Below are positions 49,529 through 60,814 of a stretch of 61,537 nucleotides of DNA, in pieces; the first letter of the stretch is position 1, and every line of letters begins with the position of its first letter. Under the pieces are notes generated by a model. The model saw only the letters and a list, made by a program, of their open reading frames with translations. It was not told the DNA's origin and searched no databases. The DNA is from Pseudomonas sp. PICF141 (GTDB lineage: Bacteria; Pseudomonadota; Gammaproteobacteria; Pseudomonadales; Pseudomonadaceae). A program made the position numbers and the translations under genes. The stretch is from assembly GCF_002286815.1 (NCBI RefSeq), contig NZ_MUNM01000016.1, positions 1 through 61,537 of the forward strand, given 5' to 3'.

Positions 49529-51085
49529 TTACAGGCCTGGAAGGCGCTGACGAATCTGCGCAACGACGGTATCGAGCGTGCCACTTTCATTGGTCTGGAC
49601 GCGTTTGCTGCACAGGATTTCTGCTGGCGTCAGGGCCTCGCGGCTGGCTTGCTGGGCGGTGATTACGGCCAGGTTGGCATCGGAGGGATCGTTATTGTCT
49701 GCCTGACGTTGCTTCAGCCAGCTCTCGATCACCGCTTGCGGTGCGTCACAGTCGAGAATCAGGAATGGCGCCCCCGTGGCTTCGGCGATTTTTGCCGCAC
49801 CGTCGCGTTGGTCACGCTTGAGGTAGGTGGCATCGACCACCACCGGGAAACCGGCATGCAAAATTACCCCGGCGATTTCATGCAGGCGGCTGTAAGTGGC
49901 GGCGCTGGCGTCGGCACTATAAATGCCGGCCTGCAGGTCGTTCGGTACGGCTTGCTCGCCGAACATACGCTTGCGCTCGACATCGGAACGCAGGCGTATG
50001 GCGCCCAGCGCTTCCACCAGGCGCATGGCCACGTGGCTTTTACCGACAGCGGAAACGCCGTGGGTAATCGCCAGAAAGCGCGAAGGAATGGTGCTGTAGC
50101 TTTCCGCCAGGTTGGCGTAGTTGCGGTACTGACGCAGCGTGGTGGCGCGCTGCACCGGATCGGCCTCGGCTGGCATGCTGAACAGGCTGACCTTGGCGCG
50201 AACCAATGCGCGGTAGGCTTTATAGAAGTTCAGCAGCTCCAGGCCCTGATAGTCGCCGGTCAGCTCCAGATATTGGCTGATGAAACGGCGCGCCAGGCTT
50301 TTCAGGCCGCGATCTTCCAGGTCCATGGCCAGGAAACCGGTGTCGGCGTAAACGTCGGTGAAGCGGAACGGTTCGTTGAACTCGATGCAGTCGAAGATCA
50401 CGACCTTGCCGTCGATCACGGTGGCATTGCCCAAATGAATGTCACCGTGGCATTCACGAATGAAACCATCGGCCTTGCGCTGGGCGAACAGCGGCTTGAG
50501 ACGCTCGAAGCTGCTTTCGGCCCAGGCTTGCAACGCCTCGAGTTGCAGCAGATCGGCCTTGTCGCTGAGGAATGGACGGATCTGTTCGAAGTTCTGCCGT
50601 ACCGGCGCCATGACGCTGTCTGGCGTGCCAGCTTCATGTTCGGCAGGTACTTTCGGCGCGCTGAGATGGAACTGAGCGATCTGCGCCGCCATCTCGTCGA
50701 TGTGCGTGGTGGTCAATTCGCCGTTGGCTTGCAAGGTGCTGAGCAATTGGCTTTGTGGGAACTGGCGCATCTTCAGGGCGTAATCGACGACCGGTCCTTC
50801 GCCGCCCAGTTGGGGGGCCTCGGCGCTGCCAGTGATCGGCAACACTTCCAGATACAAATCATGGGTCAGACGCTGGTTCAGGCGCAGCTCTTCAGCACAG
50901 AAATGCTCGCGAGCCTGGAGGCTGGTGAAGTCGAGGAAGCCGAAATTCACCGGCTTCTTCACTTTATAAGCGTAGGGGCCGGTGAGCAGCACCCACGAAA
51001 TATGGGTTTCGATGACCTGAAACCCTTCTACGGGATGCGGGTAGAGGGCCGGGTTTTGCAGGGCAGCGATCAGGGACTGGCTCAC
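49529..51085 (-). CDS. Bifunctional aminoglycoside phosphotransferase-like / AAA ATPase protein
   Basis: 518 aa from GTG 51085 (MSQSLIAALQNPALYPHPVE), preceded by AAGGAT. The N-terminal part (about 30-330) is kinase-like: KVKKPVNFGFLDFTSLQARE ATP-lysine region and catalytic HGDIHLGNATVIDGKVVIFD with Mg-binding D in FDCIEFNEP. The C-terminal part (about 350-500) is a P-loop ATPase with Walker A AVGKSHVAM in THGVSAVGKSHVAMRL and VVVDATYLKRDQRDG. Family members have this fused architecture, but substrates are unknown. It is convergent with nothing and divergent from mrcB. Confidence 0.9.
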   Translation of the reverse strand: MSQSLIAALQNPALYPHPVEGFQVIETHISWVLLTGPYAYKVKKPVNFGFLDFTSLQAREHFCAEELRLNQRLTHDLYLEVLPITGSAEAPQLGGEGPVVDYALKMRQFPQSQLLSTLQANGELTTTHIDEMAAQIAQFHLSAPKVPAEHEAGTPDSVMAPVRQNFEQIRPFLSDKADLLQLEALQAWAESSFERLKPLFAQRKADGFIRECHGDIHLGNATVIDGKVVIFDCIEFNEPFRFTDVYADTGFLAMDLEDRGLKSLARRFISQYLELTGDYQGLELLNFYKAYRALVRAKVSLFSMPAEADPVQRATTLRQYRNYANLAESYSTIPSRFLAITHGVSAVGKSHVAMRLVEALGAIRLRSDVERKRMFGEQAVPNDLQAGIYSADASAATYSRLHEIAGVILHAGFPVVVDATYLKRDQRDGAAKIAEATGAPFLILDCDAPQAVIESWLKQRQADNNDPSDANLAVITAQQASREALTPAEILCSKRVQTNESGTLDTVVAQIRQRLPGL

Positions 51086-51203
51086 AGGCGATCCTTCAGA
51101 GTCTGGGAAAAATTCAAGGCCGCCATTATGGCCGCAAGTCTGCCCGACGCAAACCTCAGCAGGCTTCTGTCGAGGACGAATAAAGTGCGTATAATCCGCC
51201 GCC

Positions 51204-53522
51204 ATGACTCGTACTCGATCCCCCCGCACCCCAAAAAAACCACCTTCCAAGGGCATGCGTCCCTGGCTGGGCTGGGCCCTTAAACTCAGCCTGGTAGGCC
51301 TCGTGGTGCTTGCCGGGTTCGCGGTTTATCTCGACGCTGTCGTCCAGGAGAAGTTCTCCGGCAAACGCTGGACCATCCCGGCCAAGGTGTACGCGCGCCC
51401 GCTTGAACTGTTCACTGGCCAAAAGCTGAGCAAGGAAGACTTCCTCACCGAGCTCGATGCCTTGGGCTACCGACGCGAAGCCATCAGCAACGGCCCCGGC
51501 GCGGCGGCGGTCAATGGCAATACCATCGACTTGAACACCCGAGGCTTCCAGTTCTATGAAGGCATGGAAACGGCTCAGCCTGTGCGCGTACGCTTCTCCG
51601 GCGATTACGTGGCCGAGCTTTCGGCGACCAACGGTTCGAAGCTTTCTGTGGTGCGACTGGAGCCCCTGCTGATTGGCGGGATTTATCCGAAAAACCTTGA
51701 AGACCGCATCCTGATCAAGATCGATCAGGTTCCGCCGTATCTGCTCGAAACACTGATTGCCGTGGAAGACCGGGATTTCTACAGTCACTGGGGCGTGTCG
51801 CCGAAGTCGATTGTCCGAGCCGTCTACGTCAACACCTCGGGCGGCAAAATGACCCAGGGCGGCAGTACGCTGACGCAACAGTTGGTCAAGAATTTCTACC
51901 TCACCAGCGAACGCAGCCTGACCCGTAAGCTCACCGAAGCCATGATGGCGATGTTGCTTGAGCTGCATTACGACAAGCGCGAAATTCTTGAGGCTTACCT
52001 TAATGAAGTGTTCGTGGGCCAGGATGGTCAGCGCGCGGTGCACGGTTTCGGTCTGGCCAGCCAGTTCTTCTTCGGGCAGCCATTGTCCGAGCTGAAGCTG
52101 CATCAAGTCGCTTTGTTGGTGGGCATGGTCAAGGGGCCGTCCTATTACAACCCGCGTCGCAACCCTGAGCGGGCGCTGGAGCGTCGCAACCTGGTGCTCG
52201 ATGTTCTGGGGGAACAAGGCGTTGCCACCGCCGCACAGGTTGAGGCGGCGAAGAAAATGCCACTGGGTGTGACCACGCGCGGCAAGTTGGCCGACAGCTC
52301 GTTCCCGGGCTTTCTGGACCTGGTTAAACGTCAGTTGCGCGAAGATTACCGCGACGAAGACTTGACCGAAGAAGGGTTGCGGATTTTCACCAGTTTCGAC
52401 CCGATCCTGCAGATGAAAGCCGAAGCTTCGGTCAATGACACGTTCAAGCGTCTGGCTGGGCGCAAAGGGTCCGATGAGGTTGAGGCGGCCATGGTCGTGA
52501 CCAATCCGGAAACCGGAGAAGTCCAGGCCATGATCGGCAGCCGTCAGGCAGGTTTCGCCGGTTTCAACCGGGCGCTGGACGCCGTACGACCGATCGGCTC
52601 GTTGATCAAGCCGGCGGTTTATCTGACAGCCCTCGAGAAGCCGAGCCAGTACACGCTGACCAGTTGGCTGTCGGACGAATCCTTCTCGGTCAAAGGCGCG
52701 GACGGTCAGGTCTGGAAACCACAGAACTATGATCGCCGTTCCCACGGTACGGTGTTCCTTTATCAAGGGCTGGCGCATTCCTACAACCTGTCGACCGCGC
52801 GTCTGGGCTTGGCAGTGGGCGTACCGAATGTCTTGAAGACCCTGGCGCGTCTGGGGGTGAGTCGCGAGTTTCCCGCGTTCCCGTCAATGCTGCTGGGCGC
52901 TGGTGGCTTGACCCCGATCGAAGTGGCGACCATGTACCAGACACTGGCCAACGGTGGGTTCAATACGCCAATGCGCGGAATTCGCAGCGTGCTGACCGCC
53001 GAGGGCGAGCCCCTCAAGCGTTATCCGTTCCAGATTCAGCAGCAGTTCGATCCGGCGTCCATTTACCTGGTTCAGAGCGCCATGCAACGGGTCATGCGTG
53101 AAGGCACCGGTAGCTCGGTATATAACGTGTTGCCGAAAACCCTGACGCTGGCCGGCAAGACCGGTACCAGTAACGATTCGCGGGACAGCTGGTTCGCCGG
53201 TTTCAGTCAGGATCTGTTGGCGGTGGTCTGGCTGGGGCGCGATGATAACGGCAAGACGCCGTTCACCGGCGCCACCGGTGCGTTGCAGGTCTGGACCAGT
53301 TTCATGCGCAAAGCCGATCCGCTGCCGCTGGATATGCCGCAGCCAGATAACATTGTTCAGGCCTGGGTCGATTCGCGCACTGGGCAAGGTTCTGAAGGCA
53401 GCTGCCCAGGCGCAGTGCAGATGCCGTATATTCGCGGCAGCGAACCGCCCCCGGGTCCCGCTTGCGGTGGTGAAAACCCCGCTGAATCGGTGATGGATTG
53501 GGTCAAGGGCTGGATGAATTAA
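51204..53522 (+). CDS. mrcB: Penicillin-binding protein 1B (class A)
   Basis: 772 aa bifunctional peptidoglycan synthase. A basic cytosolic tail (MTRTRSPRTPKKPPSKGMRP) precedes one transmembrane helix (about 25-45), then the UB2H-type region (about 60-160). The glycosyltransferase domain (about 170-340) has EDRDFYSHWGVSPKSIVRAV and GGSTLTQQLVKNFYLTSERS. The transpeptidase domain has SLIK in RPIGSLIKPAVYLTALEKPS (about 470; active serine), SYN at HSYNLSTARLGLAVG and KTGTSND. It is followed by lpoP and yqcC, a probable operon. Confidence 0.97.
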   Translation: MTRTRSPRTPKKPPSKGMRPWLGWALKLSLVGLVVLAGFAVYLDAVVQEKFSGKRWTIPAKVYARPLELFTGQKLSKEDFLTELDALGYRREAISNGPGAAAVNGNTIDLNTRGFQFYEGMETAQPVRVRFSGDYVAELSATNGSKLSVVRLEPLLIGGIYPKNLEDRILIKIDQVPPYLLETLIAVEDRDFYSHWGVSPKSIVRAVYVNTSGGKMTQGGSTLTQQLVKNFYLTSERSLTRKLTEAMMAMLLELHYDKREILEAYLNEVFVGQDGQRAVHGFGLASQFFFGQPLSELKLHQVALLVGMVKGPSYYNPRRNPERALERRNLVLDVLGEQGVATAAQVEAAKKMPLGVTTRGKLADSSFPGFLDLVKRQLREDYRDEDLTEEGLRIFTSFDPILQMKAEASVNDTFKRLAGRKGSDEVEAAMVVTNPETGEVQAMIGSRQAGFAGFNRALDAVRPIGSLIKPAVYLTALEKPSQYTLTSWLSDESFSVKGADGQVWKPQNYDRRSHGTVFLYQGLAHSYNLSTARLGLAVGVPNVLKTLARLGVSREFPAFPSMLLGAGGLTPIEVATMYQTLANGGFNTPMRGIRSVLTAEGEPLKRYPFQIQQQFDPASIYLVQSAMQRVMREGTGSSVYNVLPKTLTLAGKTGTSNDSRDSWFAGFSQDLLAVVWLGRDDNGKTPFTGATGALQVWTSFMRKADPLPLDMPQPDNIVQAWVDSRTGQGSEGSCPGAVQMPYIRGSEPPPGPACGGENPAESVMDWVKGWMN

Positions 53523-53538
53523 GCAAAGAGGGTTTCAA

Positions 53539-54273
53539 GTGAACAAGTGGTTGATTCCGGCGGTAACTGCCGTGGCTTTGCTCAGCGGTTGCTCTACTGT
53601 ACAGCGCGGCTCGATTCCGGTTGTGGATTCCGGCACCGCCGTCTCCAACAGCGAACGGATTTCGGCGAATGGCGGTTTCCGGCAGTCGACGGTAAAACGT
53701 CCTGCACAAGCCCAGACTCAGGCAATCCCGCAAGGTGACACTGGCGTCGTCGTGATGGTGCCAGGTGGTGGCGCGGTTTCCTCGGCCCCGATCAGCACTT
53801 CGCCTATTACCCCGGGCCCGATCACTCCGGGGCCGATTGATACCTCGCCGGTCCAGTCGGCACCGATCAACCAGGGCAGCTACAGCATGCCGTCGACGCC
53901 GAGCGGGATTCCTTCCGCAAGCTCCGGCGGCCTGTCCGCCGATGAGCAACTGGACGGTCCGGTCCTGGCGTTGTTGACCACTGCCCAGCAGCAACAGGCC
54001 AGTGGCGACCTTAATGGCGCGTCTTCCAGCCTCGAGCGGGCCCAGCGTGTCGCACCGCGTGAGCCGCAAGTGCTTTATCGTCTGGCTCAGGTACGTATGG
54101 CTCAAGGCGATGCGGCTCAGGCCGAACAATTCGCTCGCCGTGGTTTGACGTTCGCCAATGGTCGTCCGGCTCTTCAGGCCAGCTTGTGGGAATTGATCGC
54201 CCAGGCGCGTGAGAAACAGGGTGACTCCGCCGGCGCAGCGTTGGCGCGTCAGAAGGCCAAGGTCTCGCTGTGA
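53539..54273 (+). CDS. lpoP: TPR lipoprotein LpoP, activator of PBP1b
   Basis: 244 aa from GTG 53539; the lipobox is LLSGC at residues 15-19. After a proline-rich linker (SAPISTSPITPGPITPGPID, about residues 85-110) come TPR repeats at about 135-230: LDGPVLALLTTAQQQQASGD, then PREPQVLYRLAQVRMAQGDA and RPALQASLWELIAQAREKQG. A lipoprotein downstream of ponB/mrcB that stimulates PBP1b is known in P. aeruginosa as LpoP (by recall). The linker would span from the outer membrane to the periplasmic enzyme. Co-transcribed with mrcB. Confidence 0.82.
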   Translation: MNKWLIPAVTAVALLSGCSTVQRGSIPVVDSGTAVSNSERISANGGFRQSTVKRPAQAQTQAIPQGDTGVVVMVPGGGAVSSAPISTSPITPGPITPGPIDTSPVQSAPINQGSYSMPSTPSGIPSASSGGLSADEQLDGPVLALLTTAQQQQASGDLNGASSSLERAQRVAPREPQVLYRLAQVRMAQGDAAQAEQFARRGLTFANGRPALQASLWELIAQAREKQGDSAGAALARQKAKVSL

Positions 54274-54608
54274 TGGATGCACGCTTCCCGAAGATTGCCA
54301 CACAGTTGCTGTTGATCGAGCGCGAACTGCGCGTTCAGGGCTGGTGGGACGAAGTTTCGCCATCCGCTGAGGCGCTATCCAGCGTCGAACCGTTCTCGGT
54401 GGATACGCTGGATTTCGAGCAATGGCTGCAATGGATCTTCCTGCCAAGAATGAAGTCGATCCTGGAACAAGACCTGCCATTACCCAACGCGTCGGGGATT
54501 CAGGAAATGGCCGAAATGGTCTTCGCCGCCCGCAACGTCCAGGGTAAGGATCGGCAGCTTCAGATCTTGCTCAAAGAGTTCGACCTGTTGATCACCACCT
54601 CTCGCTAA
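54273..54608 (+). CDS. YqcC family protein
   Basis: 111 aa from ATG 54273, which overlaps the lpoP stop by one base (TGATG). It reads MDARFPKIATQLLLIERELR, then FSVDTLDFEQWLQWIFLPRM, matching the YqcC/DUF446 family: helical, acidic and soluble. Its role is unknown. Translational coupling to the mrcB-lpoP unit suggests a function tied to envelope growth, but this is only context. Confidence 0.88.
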   Translation: MDARFPKIATQLLLIERELRVQGWWDEVSPSAEALSSVEPFSVDTLDFEQWLQWIFLPRMKSILEQDLPLPNASGIQEMAEMVFAARNVQGKDRQLQILLKEFDLLITTSR

Positions 54609-54628
54609 CTCCAATCCGTTGCAGGGTC

Positions 54629-55051
54629 CTACATGCAGTTTTTTGCGATCTGTTTCTGTGCTTCGGTGATGCGTTCCTGACGTTGTTGGTCGGTCAGGCG
54701 GCGCATCTCACCTTCGACATCCTCCCGTAGTCGCGGATTATTCTGCAGTTGAGCCAGGTTGGTTCGAGCCTGCTCGCAGAACACTTTTAACTGGGCTTGC
54801 TGCTCGGCAACCTGCTTTTTCACTTTGTTGTCGATAGCCCGTTGATCGCCTATGACATCGCTGCGCGTTGGCGTACTCGGTTTGCCGATGGGCGGGGCGG
54901 GCGTCACGACGAGGGTAGGCTCCTGGCCTGGGGGCGGTTGCCCATCGAAATGGGTGACGCCCTGGGCATCGACCCATTTATAGATCTGACCCGCCATGCA
55001 CAGAGGGCTCAGGCTGATCAGCAGGCCGGCGGTGAGGAAGAACGTTCGCAT
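54629..55051 (-). CDS. DUF4124 domain-containing secreted protein
   Basis: 140 aa. The signal peptide is MRTFFLTAGLLISLSPLCMA G, with cleavage near MAG-QI. DUF4124 follows at once: QIYKWVDAQGVTHFDGQPPP GQEP, the hallmark of this family found at the N-terminus of periplasmic proteins. A basic, helical C-terminal tail with heptad-like glutamines (VKKQVAEQQAQLKVFCEQAR) follows, with two cysteines. Function unknown. It is convergent with the yqcC operon. Confidence 0.9.
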   Translation of the reverse strand: MRTFFLTAGLLISLSPLCMAGQIYKWVDAQGVTHFDGQPPPGQEPTLVVTPAPPIGKPSTPTRSDVIGDQRAIDNKVKKQVAEQQAQLKVFCEQARTNLAQLQNNPRLREDVEGEMRRLTDQQRQERITEAQKQIAKNCM

Positions 55052-55451
55052 GCCATTTCCTTGTCATAAGTGCGCAATCGAAGCTAACACAGTTGCGGTT
55101 TAAAGGTTTTTTCTTGCGTTCTCATGTGCTTAGTTCGAATAAAGCACATTGACGGCTTGACTTGCGATGGGCGAAACAGAAGAATCCAAAGTCCGCTGTA
55201 GAGGGACTGCCAGAAGCAGACCCACTCGGTAGATCATGAGGCGCACATCCGCGCCGACCTGTTACACCCGCAACGCGTTACCTCGCGCTGGGTGGGAAAG
55301 GCCCGCAACACTTGGGACGATCCCAATACTTGCTCAGTCAGTGCTGACGTAGTCGGCGACCACCGTCGCTCATGCTCTGCCGAGAAGTAAACCTATTAAG
55401 ACCCGTCCTCTTGTATGTGGGCGGTATTCTGGCGTTTTAGAGGTGAACAAC
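55052..55451. other. ilvI leader region, gene-free but structured
   Basis: 400 bases between the divergent DUF4124 gene and ilvI. It contains a possible 38-codon ORF (55236-55352; MRRTSAPTCYTRNALPRAGW at its start, ending TIPILAQSVLT), a hairpin TTGGGA-CGA-TCCCAA (55312-55326) and a second stem CCGTCC/GGGCGG (55403-55424) just before the ilvI start region. Attenuation by a leader peptide or structural control of ilvI is possible, but not proven. Confidence 0.5.
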
Positions 55452-57176
55452 GTGGAGCTTTTATCTGGCGGTGAGATGCTCGTCCGCTTTTTGCGTGACG
55501 AAGGCGTCAAATATATCTACGGGTACCCGGGTGGTGCTCTTCTTCATGTCTATGATGCCCTGTTCAAAGAACCGGAAGTGACCCACATCCTGGTTCGCCA
55601 CGAGCAGGCTGCGACCCATATGGCTGACGGCTATGCCCGCGCCACCGGTAAAGCCGGTGTGGTGCTGGTAACCTCCGGCCCGGGCGCAACCAACGCCATC
55701 ACCGGTATTGCCACGGCCTACATGGACTCCATTCCGATGGTGATCATTTCCGGCCAGGTGCCTAGCACCATGGTAGGTACCGATGCATTCCAGGAAACCG
55801 ACATGATCGGTATCTCCCGGCCAATCGTGAAGCACAGCTTCATGATCAAGCATGCCTCGGAAATCCCGGAAGTCATGAAGAAAGCGTTCTATCTGGCGCA
55901 ATCCGGTCGTCCTGGTCCGGTCGTTGTCGATGTCCCGAAAGACATGACCAACCCGGCCGAGAAGTTCGAATACATTTTCCCGAAAAAAGCCAAGCTGCGT
56001 TCCTACAGCCCGGCCGTTCGCGGTCACTCCGGGCAAATCCGCAAGGCAGCCGAAATGCTCCTGGCGGCCAAGCGTCCTGTGCTTTATTCAGGTGGCGGCG
56101 TGATTCTCGGTGGTGGATCCGCGCCGCTGACCGAACTGGCCAAAATGCTCAACCTGCCAGTGACCAATACCCTGATGGGCCTGGGTGCCTACCCTGGCAC
56201 CGACCGTCAGTTCATTGGCATGCTCGGTATGCACGGCAGCTACACCGCCAACCTGGCGATGCACCATGCCGATGTGATCCTTGCAGTCGGCGCGCGTTTC
56301 GATGATCGCGTGATCAACGGTCCGGCCAAGTTCTGTCCGAATGCCAAGATCATTCACATCGACATCGACCCGGCTTCGATCTCCAAGACCATCAAGGCAG
56401 ACGTGCCTATTGTCGGTCCGGTCGAAAGTGTCCTGACCGAAATGGTCGCGATCCTCAAGGAAATCGGCGAGACCCCGAACAAGGAGTCCGTCGCCAGCTG
56501 GTGGAAGCAAGTCGATGAGTGGCGCGGCGATCGCGGCCTGTTCCCTTACGACAAGGGCGACGGCAGCATGATCAAGCCACAGACCGTGATCGAAACCCTG
56601 TGCGAAGTGACCAAGGGCGACGCCTTTGTAACCTCCGACGTGGGCCAGCACCAGATGTTCGCCGCGCAGTACTACACGTTCAACAAGCCAAACCGCTGGA
56701 TCAACTCCGGTGGCCTGGGCACCATGGGCTTCGGTTTGCCGGCGGCCATGGGCATCAAGTTGAGCTTCCCGGATGACGACGTCGCCTGCGTTACGGGCGA
56801 GGGCAGCATCCAGATGAACATCCAGGAACTGTCGACCTGCCTGCAATACGGTTTGCCGGTGAAGATCGTCATTCTGAATAACGGTGTGCTGGGTATGGTC
56901 CGCCAGTGGCAGGACATGAGTTATGGCAGCCGTCACTCGCATTCCTACATGGAATCGTTGCCTGACTTCGTCAAGCTGGCCGAGGCTTATGGCCACGTTG
57001 GCGTGCGCATCACGGAATCGAAAGATTTGAAGTCGAAGATGGAAGAGGCGTTCGCCATGAAAGATCGCCTGGTGGTAATCGACATTTCGGTCGACACCAG
57101 CGAGCACGTCTACCCGATGCAGATCAAAGACGGCTCCATGCGCGATATGTGGCTGAGCAAGACGGAGCGTACTTAA
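55452..57176 (+). CDS. ilvI: Acetolactate synthase large subunit
   Basis: 574 aa from GTG 55452 ([20 protein letters not shown]), with AGAGG eight bases upstream; a GTG three codons earlier lies too close to that site. It is a ThDP- and FAD-dependent enzyme making acetolactate and acetohydroxybutyrate, the first common step of branched-chain amino acid synthesis. The ThDP glutamate lies in [20 protein letters not shown] (about 48), and the ThDP/Mg motif is [20 protein letters not shown] (GEG-x-NN-like, about 445). Length matches catalytic subunits. It is co-directional with ilvH at a 2-base gap. Confidence 0.97.
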   Translation: MELLSGGEMLVRFLRDEGVKYIYGYPGGALLHVYDALFKEPEVTHILVRHEQAATHMADGYARATGKAGVVLVTSGPGATNAITGIATAYMDSIPMVIISGQVPSTMVGTDAFQETDMIGISRPIVKHSFMIKHASEIPEVMKKAFYLAQSGRPGPVVVDVPKDMTNPAEKFEYIFPKKAKLRSYSPAVRGHSGQIRKAAEMLLAAKRPVLYSGGGVILGGGSAPLTELAKMLNLPVTNTLMGLGAYPGTDRQFIGMLGMHGSYTANLAMHHADVILAVGARFDDRVINGPAKFCPNAKIIHIDIDPASISKTIKADVPIVGPVESVLTEMVAILKEIGETPNKESVASWWKQVDEWRGDRGLFPYDKGDGSMIKPQTVIETLCEVTKGDAFVTSDVGQHQMFAAQYYTFNKPNRWINSGGLGTMGFGLPAAMGIKLSFPDDDVACVTGEGSIQMNIQELSTCLQYGLPVKIVILNNGVLGMVRQWQDMSYGSRHSHSYMESLPDFVKLAEAYGHVGVRITESKDLKSKMEEAFAMKDRLVVIDISVDTSEHVYPMQIKDGSMRDMWLSKTERT

Positions 57177-57178
57177 TC

Positions 57179-58734
<1,556 letters not shown>

Positions 58735-58751
58735 GTCCCGAGCTTGTACGG

Positions 58752-58777
58752 AAAACGCGGCCTAGGCCGCGTTTTTT
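58752..58777 (+). terminator. Rho-independent terminator of ilvIHC
   Basis: AAAACGCGGCC (58752-58762) and GGCCGCGTTTT (58765-58775) form a palindromic stem around TA (perfect arms), followed by further T residues. It ends the ilv transcript before pssA. Confidence 0.93.
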
Positions 58778-58879
58778 CGTTTGGATCCGCCGGTTCTGGT
58801 ATAAAGCTGCATTGTTTGTGGCCGAACCGTCGTCCCAGGCACCTGTCGAAACTTTCCACCCCGTTGCAAGGTAATGTCC

Positions 58880-59737
58880 ATGAGCGAACGTCCCGAAGAG
58901 CCAAAGCAGGCTTCTGACGCCGAAAGCCTTCTGCCCGTCGATGAGCACATCGAAGAAGGGCATGACGCTGAAGGTCGTAAAGTCCGGCATCGTGGTATCT
59001 ATCTGCTGCCGAATCTGTTCACCACTGCGAACCTCTTCGCCGGGTTCTATTCCATCATTAACTCGATGAGCGCCCAGAGTGCCTTGAGTGCTGGCGATGC
59101 GATCGGCGCGAGTAAATATTTTGCATTTGCCGCGATCGCGATTTTCGTCGCCATGGTGCTCGACGGCCTCGACGGTCGCGTTGCCCGTATGACCAATACC
59201 CAAAGCGCTTTCGGTGCCGAGTACGACTCGCTGTCGGACATGGTTGCCTTTGGTGTGGCCCCGGCATTGCTGGCATTCGGCTGGGCGCTGGGTGACATGG
59301 GCAAGGTCGGCTGGATGGTTGCCTTCATCTATGTAGCGGGGGCGGCGTTACGTCTGGCGCGTTTCAACACTCAAGTCGGCACCGCAGACAAACGTTACTT
59401 CATCGGCTTGGCCAGCCCCGCCGCCGCGGGTGTGGTCGCGGGCATTGTCTGGGCCTTCAGCGACTACGGCATTCAGGGTTCCAAGATGTCATTCCTGGTT
59501 GCCCTGATGGTTGCCGCCGCTGGCATGCTGATGGTCAGTAACATCAAGTACAACAGCTTCAAGGAGCTGGACTTGAAAGGGCGGGTTCCCTTTGTCGCGA
59601 TCCTGGCGGTGGTATTGGTATTCGCCGTTGTGTTCAGTGATCCGCCGCGTATCCTGCTGCTGGTTTTCCTTGCCTATGCGGCTTCCGGGCCGATTCAGTA
59701 CCTGCTGCGCCTTCGTCGGCACAAAAAAGCCGAGTGA
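58880..59737 (+). CDS. pssA: CDP-diacylglycerol-serine O-phosphatidyltransferase
   Basis: 285 aa from ATG 58880 (MSERPEEPKQASDAES); AAGG lies nine bases upstream of this ATG but only three before an earlier ATG (58874). It makes phosphatidylserine at the inner membrane. The CDP-alcohol motif is DGLDGRVARMTNTQSAFGAE followed by YDSLSDMVAFGVAP (around residues 98-130), with the conserved D-x2-DG-x2-AR-x8-G-x3-D-x3-D spacing. About eight hydrophobic segments follow. It is type II (multi-span), unlike the peripheral E. coli enzyme. An acidic N-terminal 35 residues is unstructured. Confidence 0.95.
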   Translation: MSERPEEPKQASDAESLLPVDEHIEEGHDAEGRKVRHRGIYLLPNLFTTANLFAGFYSIINSMSAQSALSAGDAIGASKYFAFAAIAIFVAMVLDGLDGRVARMTNTQSAFGAEYDSLSDMVAFGVAPALLAFGWALGDMGKVGWMVAFIYVAGAALRLARFNTQVGTADKRYFIGLASPAAAGVVAGIVWAFSDYGIQGSKMSFLVALMVAAAGMLMVSNIKYNSFKELDLKGRVPFVAILAVVLVFAVVFSDPPRILLLVFLAYAASGPIQYLLRLRRHKKAE

Positions 59738-59800
59738 TGTAATTTCCCTCATACTCCGCAGTCTATGGGTGCATCTGTCCTCCAAAGCTGCGGAGTTGCC

Positions 59801-60814
59801 ATGCTGATCAAAGTCCCTAAAGCGTCTGACTGTCATGAGTCGGACGTCACGCCTGAATCCCTCTATCTTTCTCGTCGCAGTGTATTGGGTGCTGCCGTCG
59901 CCGGTTTGGCGGTGAGCAGCCTGCCGCGTTGGGCAAGTGCCGGTGATGTTGCGCGTTATGGCGACGTCGAGCCTGGCAAGGCGCCGGCCTGGTTTGCCGA
60001 AAAGCTCCCTTCTACCAAATGGGGAGCAGTCAACGTCAAGGATGAGGCAATTACGCCTTTCAAGGACGCGACCCACTACAACAACTTCTATGAGTTCGGT
60101 ACCGATAAAGGTGATCCCGCGGCCAACGCCGGGGCACTGAAAACCGAACCCTGGAGCGTGGTGGTGGACGGAGAAGTGGGGAAGCCGGGGCGGTATGCGC
60201 TGGAAGACTTCATGAAGCCCTATCAACTGGAAGAGCGCATCTATCGTCTTCGCTGTGTGGAAGCCTGGTCGATGGTCATTCCATGGATCGGTTTTCCTGT
60301 TTCGGCTTTGCTCAAGGAAGTCGAGCCGACGTCCAAAGCCAGGTTCATTCGCTTCGAAACGCTGCAGGATCCCAAGAGTATGCCCGGGCAGCGTTCCGGT
60401 TTTGCCCTGATCGACTGGCCTTATGTAGAAGGGTTGCGTCTGGATGAGGCGATGAATCCGTTGGCGATTCTTGCTGTGGGCATGTATGGACGTGAGCTGC
60501 CGAATCAGAACGGTGCGCCGCTGCGTCTGGTAGTGCCTTGGAAGTATGGTTTCAAGAGCATCAAATCCATCGTGCGAATCAGCTTGGTCAGCGAGCAGCC
60601 GAAAACCACTTGGCAGAGTATCGCCTCCGACGAGTACGGTTTTTATGCGAACGTGAACCCGACGGTCGATCACCCGCGCTGGACCCAGGCACGGGAAAGG
60701 CGTTTGCCGAGCGGTCTGTTCAAGCCCAATGTGCGGGACACGCAAATGTTCAACGGCTACTCGGATGAAGTTGCTTCCCTCTATACAGGGCTCGATCTGC
60801 GGAAGCATTACTGA
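59801..60814 (+). CDS. msrP: Protein-methionine-sulfoxide reductase catalytic subunit MsrP
   Basis: 337 aa from ATG 59801 ([20 protein letters not shown]), with GGAG nine bases upstream; a track-like start further upstream would be too long. A Tat signal, [18 protein letters not shown], is followed by cleavage near ASA-GD. The periplasmic enzyme uses molybdopterin cofactor to reduce methionine sulfoxides. Its Mo-ligand cysteine is in [20 protein letters not shown] (around residue 152), and [20 protein letters not shown] is conserved. It is coupled to msrQ by a one-base overlap (TGATG). Confidence 0.97.
   Translation: MLIKVPKASDCHESDVTPESLYLSRRSVLGAAVAGLAVSSLPRWASAGDVARYGDVEPGKAPAWFAEKLPSTKWGAVNVKDEAITPFKDATHYNNFYEFGTDKGDPAANAGALKTEPWSVVVDGEVGKPGRYALEDFMKPYQLEERIYRLRCVEAWSMVIPWIGFPVSALLKEVEPTSKARFIRFETLQDPKSMPGQRSGFALIDWPYVEGLRLDEAMNPLAILAVGMYGRELPNQNGAPLRLVVPWKYGFKSIKSIVRISLVSEQPKTTWQSIASDEYGFYANVNPTVDHPRWTQARERRLPSGLFKPNVRDTQMFNGYSDEVASLYTGLDLRKHY

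Noticed and set aside
49649..51283. 544-aa frame antisense to the kinase/ATPase fusion
   Set aside because: A shadow frame; the minus-strand gene has intact Walker A and kinase motifs.
52346..52531. Small minus-strand ORFs inside mrcB
   Set aside because: Short reverse frames without ribosome-binding site inside a clear gene.
51156..52778. 540-aa frame antisense to mrcB
   Set aside because: mrcB on the plus strand is full-length with all class A PBP motifs, so this frame is not a gene.
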